IMG/VR virus record: IMGVR_UViG_3300025645_000485 | Span: 1-22,956 of that record | Reading direction: 5' to 3' (one strand) | Source: a virus | DNA length: 22,956 nucleotides | Shown here: positions 16,392-22,956 of the stretch, piece after piece | Position numbering within the stretch: the first letter of the stretch is position 1 | How the letters are laid out: the number at the start of each line of letters is the position of its first letter | The notes under the pieces: generated by a model | Databases searched by the model: none | Told to the model about the DNA's origin: nothing | The model's input: the letters and a program-made list of their open reading frames with translations, nothing else | Made by a program: the position numbers and the translations under genes

Positions 16392-19300
16392 ATGACTAGA
16401 GAAGAATATATAAAAGATTTAGTATCTCAAAATATAACTGGTAGAGAAATAGTAAGACTAGCTTCACAGTTTGGAATTGAAGAAGAAGAAGAAGAAGAAG
16501 TAAAGACAGACGATGTTGCGGCTCAGGATGCAACTGTAACATCGACAACCAACGAAGCATCCGAATCTTCGGATGGCAAATCATTATCAGACGAGGAGAA
16601 AGCAACCGCTGCTGCTGTAGAAGCTAAAGAAAAAGAAAATAGAATTAATTCTTTATATTCTAAATACAACGAAGACGGTGATCAAGATGTTTCTGGAGAA
16701 GATAAAGAAAAATGGTTAAAAGAAAATAAACAGCAAGAAGAAGATGTGAGTGAATTGTCTTGGTGGCAAAACGCGACGTTTTTTGGAGAGACCGAAAAAG
16801 ATAGAGTAAAAAGAGAAAACGAAGATAAAGAATTAAAAAAATTTAGATACAATCAAGGTAATGATGACTATTTAAAAAAAATAGAAGAATTATCAAAAAA
16901 CAATAATTTAACTCCAGAGCAAAAAAGAGAAGAGTTGAAAAAAATAAAACCTCCTGCTTTAGTAGAAGATGTTGAGATAGAAGACGTTATAGTGGATCAA
17001 GAAAACGAATGGAGAACCAACGCGGTGACATGGTCTACAATGGAAGAATCTGATGTTAAAAAAAGATTTACATTAGAAGATGGTAGTTTTGATGAAAAAA
17101 AATATAATGACTATAAAAAGTTTATGGACATTGATGATGAGCTAGCAACTTTAAATGTTAAACGAAACGGTTATACAAATCCTAAATCAGGAATGCCTTA
17201 CGGTAACATGAAGTCAAAGTACTTAGATGCTTCAGAAAAAATTACAAGTCTAATAGAACAAAGAGGTAAGTTAATAGCGCCTTACAATAAAATAAAAGAT
17301 ACTCAAGCTGATAAAATAACCGATGAATATCTTGGTGGGTTAATTGGTGGAAATAGAATTAAATATAGAACCTCACAAGAAGTAAGTCCAGAAGCATTAG
17401 CAGTAGCTTCTGACTATCTACCTAAAGATTTTTCTTCTATAGAAAACGAAGAAGATTTAGATAAAATAATGAAACAAGCTTATGGTGATTTTGTTAAAAA
17501 TGACCCTATACTTAGTAGCACATGGAAAGCTATACAACAAGGAGCTCAATCAAAAATAGAAGCTTATCAAAACGAAATACAAAAAACAGCAGATCTTACA
17601 ACACCAGAAGGAGTAGCAGACGCTAACGCTAAGCTTCAGGCTTACGCTAAAAAAATAACTTTAGATGAGTTTGAAAACTCAAAAGAGTACAAAACTAGAA
17701 TGACTCAGTTAGGTACAGTTATGGATAGAGCCATGTCTGATACAAGTATTGCTTACCGTAGATCTCAAGATAATTTTTTAAGTTTTACAGATTTTTTAAG
17801 AGGAGGTAACACAGGTATTGACGGTTCAGATGGGTTGCCATTTAACAACACTCTTGCTAATTTAATTGAAAGCGTTGGTAAAGGTAGCTTTAATCTTGTT
17901 GGATCCGCTAAAAAAGCATTAGCTAGTGTAGAAGCTAAAGGAGTAAGACAAACGCAAAGGCAGATTGATATTATAGATAAAAAAATTGAAGACGGCGAAA
18001 TAACAAAAGAAGAAGGAGAAAGATTAAAAAATTTTAAAGAAGGTTCTCAATCTGGTCTTGAAGGTCTTCCTTCTTTAATGGAAGAATTAATGTCTGATAA
18101 AGAAGATGTTGAAAAATTATTTAATAGCATTAAAGATACAGAAGCTTATACAGGTTTATTTAATGCGTCTGACTTATCTGATGGTATTACTTTCCAAGAG
18201 GCTATATTTACAACAGGCGAAGCTTTACCTCAAATTGGTTTAGCTACTGCAGGAGCTTTAACTGGAAATCCTATTGCTGCTGGATTAGGTACTGCCGCAA
18301 TGTTTACTCAAATGTATGGTGACAATTATTGGTCTGCGTACCAAGAAGGTATAAAAAAAGATGCTCAAGCTATGGGTATTGATTTGGATTCTATGTCAGC
18401 TGAAGAAAAAAGAGAGTTTGAAATAAACGCGTTAAACGAAGGTAAACATGCTAACATGGCTACGTCAGCTGCGTTTGCAGCTGTTATGACTGCAGCTGAG
18501 CAATTTGGTGCAAATAAAATATTAAAGAAAACAGAAGAAGCTTTAGGTTTAGGTGCTGGTGGTTTAGTTTCTTTTTATAAAGGATCTTGGAAAGAAAGCG
18601 GAGAAGCTTTATTAAAAGGCGCTTTACGTAAAGTTGAAGCTGGAGGAACAGAATTTGCTACAGAATTTGCTCAAGAAGTTTTAGGCCAACTAAGTACTGG
18701 GCTACAATCTGGAGGTGGTGCTACTGAATATATAGATTGGGGTGCTTCTTTAGAAGCTGGTAAAGCTGGTGGTGTTGTTGGAATTATGATACCTTTTGCT
18801 AGCAGTGTAGCTACACAATCTGCTGTAGAAATAAGAAACATATCAAGAGATGTAGCAATTAAATTTGCTCCTAATTCTGAATACGGTAAATTTTCTATAG
18901 AAACAGAAAAGTATTTTAACGATGCTCAGTCAAATTTAGATAATAAACTAAAAAATAACGAATTAAGCAAACAAGATTACCAAGAAGAGTCTGCAAACTT
19001 AGCTGACACAAGAAATTCTAGTTTAAAAATAGATCCTAACGCTAGTCAAGACATTAGAACTAGACAGCTTGATTTAATGGTTAAGCGTAATGAATTAATG
19101 CGCAAAATAAAAAACACTGATGATAGTGATTTAACTCAAGCTGAACAAGCTGAGCTAAAAACTGTTCAACAAGAATTACAAAATGTAGTTGCAGAACAAA
19201 AACTATATTCAACATCAGGCAATGTAAGAAAAATAATTCAAGACTCAGGACCTAAAGACTCTGAAGGTAATCCTATGATTGAGTTTAAAGATTTTTCTAC

Positions 19301-22300
19301 AGCTAAAGAAACTCAAGAAGAAGCTGATAATCTAGAAAAACAAGGGTATACAAGAGCTGCGGCTAGCAAAGCTCATGGAGTACAAATGATAAATGAAGCT
19401 ACAGGAAAAGAAGTTTTACTTATAAATAATGAAGTTGCTTCTGGAAAAGCAGGTCTTATAGGTAACGTTAACGTAGGTGCTCATGAATTTCTACATAGTA
19501 TGCTAAGAAAAACTTTAGCTAATAACCCAGAGATTGCTCAAGAAATGAGAACTAACATGGATAATTATTTATCAAAAATAAATATTGAAAATATTGATCC
19601 TAGCTCTAAATACGGGCAAACATTAGCTCTTTACAAAAACGATCCAAGCGCTGTTACTAACGAAGAGGCTATGGTTTTGTTTGCTGATGCTTTAGCAAAT
19701 GGAGATGTAGAACTTAACGAAGGTGCTTTAACTAAACTTGGAAATGTTGTAAGAAGAATAATGCAAGCTGTAGGTTTAAAAAATGTTGAATTTAAAACTG
19801 GTCAAGATGTTGTTAACTTTTTAAAAGACTACAACAATAGTATAGAAAAAGGTAAATTAAATAGAGCACAAAAAAAATTACTAGGAACAGAACAATCAAT
19901 GAAGGAAGACGGTGCTATCGCTAAAGAGTCTAGAGCAAGAGCAACTGTATTAGAAGAAATAAACAAACTTGTGCCTCAAGATATTAAAACTAAAACAGAG
20001 TATGATGCTTTTTTAGCTAATCAAAGACAAAGTAAACCTTTGTTTGACGCGTTGTTAAAAGATGGTGGTGTTATAAATAATTACGTAAAAAGTAGATCTA
20101 CAACTAAAGCTGAATCAGATAAAGCCATAGAAAGTTTAACTGATAGAATACTTAATTTTAATCCTGAAGCTAAAAGAGCAGATGGAAAACCTGTAGGTAT
20201 TGAAGGTTTTGGTGAAGCTATATTTGCTAACACTAGATTTGCTAAACTAGATGCTAAAAAAGCTTTATTCAAAGAAGGTGAAAAAGCTAAACAACAAAAA
20301 AGTATCGACGGTGGAACATTACAAATAGCTGATGAATCTACTACGTTTAAAAAAGATGATACTAAATTAGCTAAAAAACCTAGTGAAACTACAGTTTTTG
20401 ACAAAGCTACCGAAGCTAAAGTTGATGAAGCTATAAACAAAAACTTTAAAGGGCCAGATGTTAAATTTTCAGAAACTAGAGACGTTCCTAATGATGTGGC
20501 TGTTATATACGCAGAGAAGCTTGGAATAAATCCTCAAACTATAACTGATAAAACAAAAAATTACACTAAAAAAGACGCAGAAGGCTTAACTAAAGCAAAG
20601 CAACTTTTACTTAAAAACGCTAAAGATGACTATGCTCGTTTGCCTAAACTAAAAGATGACTTTGGTAAAGGTACATTTGTACCTAAAAATGTTAAAGACG
20701 CTTTATATAGCGATGGTGAATTAACAGGTAGTTTAAAAGACTACATGGATCTTATTAGGGAAAAGCCCACTAAACCTATATATAGAGACCGTGTAGGTCA
20801 AACTATTAGAGGTTTATTAAACTTAGCTATTAGAAACCGTATAATAGAAACAGCACAACCTTCACAGGCAAAAAGATTACAGTCAGGCGCTAAGTTTAGT
20901 AGAGCTATACCTAAGTTTCAAGTAACTGGTCAAGACGGTATAGTGCAAATGAGAGATTCAGCTAAAACTTTTGCTAAATCAAATAATGTAGTTATAGAAT
21001 TTGAAGGAGAAACTATAAACATAGATAACTTAAATGCAAAAAATCCTATTCATAGAAAATATATACAAAATTCTATAGAAACAGAATTATGGAAATATAT
21101 GCCTATAGAATCTATTAGCGCTTCAACTGTTGTAGATTATAGTACTGATCAAGATAGAGGTTTTTTCTTAACTAAAGAAGAGTTTGCTGTTGTAGAAACT
21201 AAAATGAAAGCTAACAAAAAGAAATGGTTAGCTGAAGGTAATAAATTAGATTATGATGTTAAAGCTGTTAAAGCAGCTAAAGCAGCTAAAACACCAGTTA
21301 AAAAAGAAGGCTTTTACACATCTGAAAAATTTAAAAACAAATTAAAGCTTGTTGACGATGGAATAAAATCTATATTAGATGGTGGAGCAAATGCAATAAA
21401 AGCAGATAAATCATTATACCTACCAATATTTGCTTTAGCGTCTACTCAATCACAGTCTAGCTCTCACGTTATTAGAAACATGTCTGTAGATGTTGGTGTT
21501 ACTAAAGCTTATGTAATTAGCAAAGACGGAACAGTCAAAGAACATGTTTTTCCTTCTAATGAAATGGCTCCTTTAATGTATGACTCTATGCTTTTTGACG
21601 CTGTAGATGTATTAATGCCTGTTATTAGAGATACTTATTATCAAATAGGTATAACAAAGATCCAAGACAATAAAATGATTGGTCCTGGTTATAATTATAA
21701 AACTACTCAAACAAAAGAGTTTAACGATAAATTAAAAGAGTATTTTAAAACTGGTGATATTTCATTAATACCATCACCGCTCTTAAGATATTTTAATCCT
21801 TTTGTAAACCAAAACATGCTTGATGGAACCCCAGGTTTTAACAGCAATGAAATGTTAGTTAAAGGTTCTACTGTTGCGTCTCAGTATACAATGGAATTAA
21901 CACCGTCACAGCAAAATCCTGATATTTTATTTTATCAAAACGAATTAACTTATTTAGTTTTAAATGGAACTATTGATCAAGCTACAGCTGTTGCTAATTT
22001 AACTGCAGCTTTACCTGTTAATAAAATAAAAGCTAAACAAGGCAAAAGTCTTGTTAAAGAATTTGGTCCTAAATTAAATGAAAATAGTACAGCTGATCAA
22101 AAGATAAAAGTTTTAAGTGATTACGATAGAACAAGCAAACTATCTAGAGCTTTAAACACTCCTAAAAAAGGTATTAGTGTATTTGATTTTGATGACACAT
22201 TAGCTAAAACAAAAGAAAAAGTTATAGTTAACAAAGCAGATGGAACTACAGTTTCTATTAGCGCATCTGAATTTGCTAAAACAGCTGTTCAATTAGAAGA

Positions 22301-22955
22301 AGATGGAGCACGGTTTGATTTTAGTGAATTTGAAAACGTAAGTAAAGGTACTCAAAAAGGACCACTAGCTGATCTTGCTTTAAAACGTCAAGAAAAATTT
22401 GGTAGCAAAGATATATTTGTGCTAACAGCTAGACCTCAAATAGCTGCTGACGGAATTAAAAAGTTTTTAGATGGTATTGGTTTAAGCATACCATTAGCAA
22501 ACATAACAGGTTTAGAAAATGGATCACCACAAGCTAAAGCTGCTTGGGTTGTTGAAAAAACAGCTAAAGGTTATAATGATTTTTATTTTGCTGATGATGC
22601 TATTAAAAATGTTAAAGCTGTAAAAGAAATACTAGATCAAGTTGACGTAAAGTCAGATGTTCAATTAGCTAAGGCTAGTAAAGCTTTAACTTTTGATAAA
22701 GTAATAAACAATATTCTTGAAGATAGCACAGGTATAAAATCTGAAGCTGAATTTTCTAAAGCAAGAGCACAAACAGTTGGTGCTAAAAAAGGTAGGTTTA
22801 GTTTCTTTGTAACACCATCAGCAGAAGACTTTGTAGGTTTAATATATAAGTTTTTAGGCAAAGGTAAAGTAGGTGACGCGCAGTTTCAGTTTTTTAAAGA
22901 CAACTTAATTGATCCTTATAATAGAGCGGAATTAGCAGTAACAAGAGCTAAGATA
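16392..22955 (+). CDS. Giant multidomain virion/ejected protein with zincin-type and HAD phosphatase domains (3' end outside window)
   Basis: The frame opens with ATG at 16392 and stays open for 2188 codons to the window end. In order: residues 30-36 are a Glu7 run followed by an acidic Ser/Thr-rich linker to about 85. Residues about 85-600 are charged and mostly helical. Two Gly/Ala hydrophobic stretches lie at 612-638 and 791-812. A zinc-metallopeptidase motif GAHEFLH has His1031, Glu1032 and His1035, with a candidate third ligand in NEEAM (Glu1091/1092). Residues about 1180-1900 contain no motif I can name. A HAD phosphatase domain has DFDDT (Asp1932, Asp1934), LTARP (Thr2012), Lys2049 and ADDAIKN (Asp2068, Asp2069). 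Residues about 2136-2188 (PSAEDFVGLIYKFLGKGK) resemble marine phage giant proteins. Position after the gp14-like gene suggests an ejected protein. It could be a polyvalent-type effector, or part of a still larger crAss-like virion polymerase protein. Confidence 0.75.
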   Translation, partial: MTREEYIKDLVSQNITGREIVRLASQFGIEEEEEEEVKTDDVAAQDATVTSTTNEASESSDGKSLSDEEKATAAAVEAKEKENRINSLYSKYNEDGDQDVSGEDKEKWLKENKQQEEDVSELSWWQNATFFGETEKDRVKRENEDKELKKFRYNQGNDDYLKKIEELSKNNNLTPEQKREELKKIKPPALVEDVEIEDVIVDQENEWRTNAVTWSTMEESDVKKRFTLEDGSFDEKKYNDYKKFMDIDDELATLNVKRNGYTNPKSGMPYGNMKSKYLDASEKITSLIEQRGKLIAPYNKIKDTQADKITDEYLGGLIGGNRIKYRTSQEVSPEALAVASDYLPKDFSSIENEEDLDKIMKQAYGDFVKNDPILSSTWKAIQQGAQSKIEAYQNEIQKTADLTTPEGVADANAKLQAYAKKITLDEFENSKEYKTRMTQLGTVMDRAMSDTSIAYRRSQDNFLSFTDFLRGGNTGIDGSDGLPFNNTLANLIESVGKGSFNLVGSAKKALASVEAKGVRQTQRQIDIIDKKIEDGEITKEEGERLKNFKEGSQSGLEGLPSLMEELMSDKEDVEKLFNSIKDTEAYTGLFNASDLSDGITFQEAIFTTGEALPQIGLATAGALTGNPIAAGLGTAAMFTQMYGDNYWSAYQEGIKKDAQAMGIDLDSMSAEEKREFEINALNEGKHANMATSAAFAAVMTAAEQFGANKILKKTEEALGLGAGGLVSFYKGSWKESGEALLKGALRKVEAGGTEFATEFAQEVLGQLSTGLQSGGGATEYIDWGASLEAGKAGGVVGIMIPFASSVATQSAVEIRNISRDVAIKFAPNSEYGKFSIETEKYFNDAQSNLDNKLKNNELSKQDYQEESANLADTRNSSLKIDPNASQDIRTRQLDLMVKRNELMRKIKNTDDSDLTQAEQAELKTVQQELQNVVAEQKLYSTSGNVRKIIQDSGPKDSEGNPMIEFKDFSTAKETQEEADNLEKQGYTRAAASKAHGVQMINEATGKEVLLINNEVASGKAGLIGNVNVGAHEFLHSMLRKTLANNPEIAQEMRTNMDNYLSKINIENIDPSSKYGQTLALYKNDPSAVTNEEAMVLFADALANGDVELNEGALTKLGNVVRRIMQAVGLKNVEFKTGQDVVNFLKDYNNSIEKGKLNRAQKKLLGTEQSMKEDGAIAKESRARATVLEEINKLVPQDIKTKTEYDAFLANQRQSKPLFDALLKDGGVINNYVKSRSTTKAESDKAIESLTDRILNFNPEAKRADGKPVGIEGFGEAIFANTRFAKLDAKKALFKEGEKAKQQKSIDGGTLQIADESTTFKKDDTKLAKKPSETTVFDKATEAKVDEAINKNFKGPDVKFSETRDVPNDVAVIYAEKLGINPQTITDKTKNYTKKDAEGLTKAKQLLLKNAKDDYARLPKLKDDFGKGTFVPKNVKDALYSDGELTGSLKDYMDLIREKPTKPIYRDRVGQTIRGLLNLAIRNRIIETAQPSQAKRLQSGAKFSRAIPKFQVTGQDGIVQMRDSAKTFAKSNNVVIEFEGETINIDNLNAKNPIHRKYIQNSIETELWKYMPIESISASTVVDYSTDQDRGFFLTKEEFAVVETKMKANKKKWLAEGNKLDYDVKAVKAAKAAKTPVKKEGFYTSEKFKNKLKLVDDGIKSILDGGANAIKADKSLYLPIFALASTQSQSSSHVIRNMSVDVGVTKAYVISKDGTVKEHVFPSNEMAPLMYDSMLFDAVDVLMPVIRDTYYQIGITKIQDNKMIGPGYNYKTTQTKEFNDKLKEYFKTGDISLIPSPLLRYFNPFVNQNMLDGTPGFNSNEMLVKGSTVASQYTMELTPSQQNPDILFYQNELTYLVLNGTIDQATAVANLTAALPVNKIKAKQGKSLVKEFGPKLNENSTADQKIKVLSDYDRTSKLSRALNTPKKGISVFDFDDTLAKTKEKVIVNKADGTTVSISASEFAKTAVQLEEDGARFDFSEFENVSKGTQKGPLADLALKRQEKFGSKDIFVLTARPQIAADGIKKFLDGIGLSIPLANITGLENGSPQAKAAWVVEKTAKGYNDFYFADDAIKNVKAVKEILDQVDVKSDVQLAKASKALTFDKVINNILEDSTGIKSEAEFSKARAQTVGAKKGRFSFFVTPSAEDFVGLIYKFLGKGKVGDAQFQFFKDNLIDPYNRAELAVTRAKI
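16479..16499 (+). repeat. GAA trinucleotide repeat (7 units)
   Basis: Seven perfect GAA codons encode Glu30-Glu36 of the giant protein. Because the unit is a whole codon, slippage would change the length of the acidic run without breaking the frame. The GC-rich linker follows directly. Confidence 0.8.
16501..16620 (+). other. GC-rich acidic linker near the start of the giant gene
   Basis: Bases 16501-16620 contain 58 G or C out of 120 (about 48%), while the next 60 bases contain 15 of 60. The encoded Asp/Ser/Thr/Ala/Glu-rich segment is low complexity and probably disordered. It uses codons such as TCG, ACC, GCG and GAG that are rare in the rest of the gene. It parallels the patch in the scaffold-like gene. 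Confidence 0.5.
19440..19850 (+). other. Zincin-type metallopeptidase domain within the giant protein
   Basis: The core is HEFLH at residues 1031-1035, inside GNVNVGAHEFLHSMLRKTL, matching the HExxH helix of zinc metallopeptidases. Fifty-six residues after the second His comes TNEEAMVLFADAL, whose Glu1091 or Glu1092 is spaced suitably for a third zinc ligand. The domain ends in a helix and the segment FKTGQDVVNFLKDY, a pattern I recall following HExxH domains in phage giant proteins. Catalysis is inferred, not shown. Confidence 0.65.
21270..21290 (+). repeat. Short tandem repeat AAAGCAGCT x2 plus AAA
   Basis: Two perfect 9-base units and a partial third encode Lys-Ala-Ala repeats in a basic linker (KAVKAAKAAKTPVKK) of the giant protein. 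It most likely marks a flexible boundary between domains. Confidence 0.6.
22170..22700 (+). other. HAD-superfamily phosphatase domain within the giant protein
   Basis: All four HAD motifs are present in order. Motif I is VFDFDDTLA (nucleophile Asp1932, acid Asp1934). Motif II is VLTARP (Thr2012). Motif III is Lys2049 in SPQAKAAW. Motif IV is FADDAIKN (Asp2068, Asp2069). About 75 residues between motifs I and II could form a small cap. The set suggests an intact, probably Mg-dependent phosphatase; the substrate cannot be read from sequence. Confidence 0.8.
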
Positions 22956-22956
22956 A

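Noticed and set aside
20081-20440. Minus-strand open frame of 119 codons
   Set aside because: It lies wholly inside the giant gene, has a low-complexity Ser/Leu/Ala product, and no leader or separate context.
22185-22199. DFDDT read as the DxDGD active-site loop of a crAss-like virion RNA polymerase
   Set aside because: The fourth position is Asp, not Gly, and LTARP, a downstream Lys and ADD follow at HAD spacing, so a HAD phosphatase explains it fully.

Overview
The window reads as the virion-structure module of an uncultured tailed dsDNA phage with a short (podovirus-type) tail, most likely infecting a marine Bacteroidota (flavobacterial) host. This rests on three things. All genes lie on the + strand and are packed end to end. 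The gene order is large terminase, portal, scaffold-like, major capsid protein (MCP), neck/ring proteins, large tail stabilisation protein, internal virion proteins, giant ejected-type protein. The starts lack Shine-Dalgarno sequences and sit behind A/T-only leaders, as is usual in Bacteroidota. The DNA is AT-rich and all eleven visible stop codons are TAA. The ring-protein, stabilisation-protein and MCP sequences resemble, from memory, those of crAss-like phages (Crassvirales and flavobacterial relatives), but no search could be run.

Layout. Bases 3-1082 are the C-terminal nuclease part of the terminase, which starts outside the window. It overlaps the portal start by one base (1082-3469). 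A charged, scaffold-like protein (3497-4717) precedes the MCP (4731-6215). A strong hairpin terminator follows the MCP. A 270-residue protein of unknown role (6299-7111) comes next and is itself followed by a second hairpin terminator. Two neck/ring proteins (7175-7918, 7925-9151) lead into a 1315-residue stabilisation or muzzle-type protein (9158-13105). A 487-residue, probably beta-propeller protein (13130-14593) follows in the same reading frame, separated only by stop codons. Then come a gp14-like membrane-active internal protein (14618-15292), an unrecognised 361-residue protein (15296-16381) and one giant frame. That frame opens at 16392 and is still open at the window end, giving more than 2188 residues.

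How it works together. Terminase and portal package DNA, scaffold and MCP build the head, and the ring and stabilisation proteins close the portal and form the short tail. The last three genes are placed like the ejection proteins of T7-type phages. The giant protein is the most notable item. It carries glycine/alanine-rich hydrophobic stretches, a zinc-metallopeptidase-type HEFLH motif with a downstream glutamate pair, and a complete set of HAD phosphatase motifs (DFDDT, LTARP, lysine, ADD). It may be an effector carried in the virion and delivered into the host.

No tRNA, CRISPR array, insertion sequence, integrase, attachment site or minus-strand gene was found. The largest gaps between genes are about 80 and 60 bases, and each holds a terminator.
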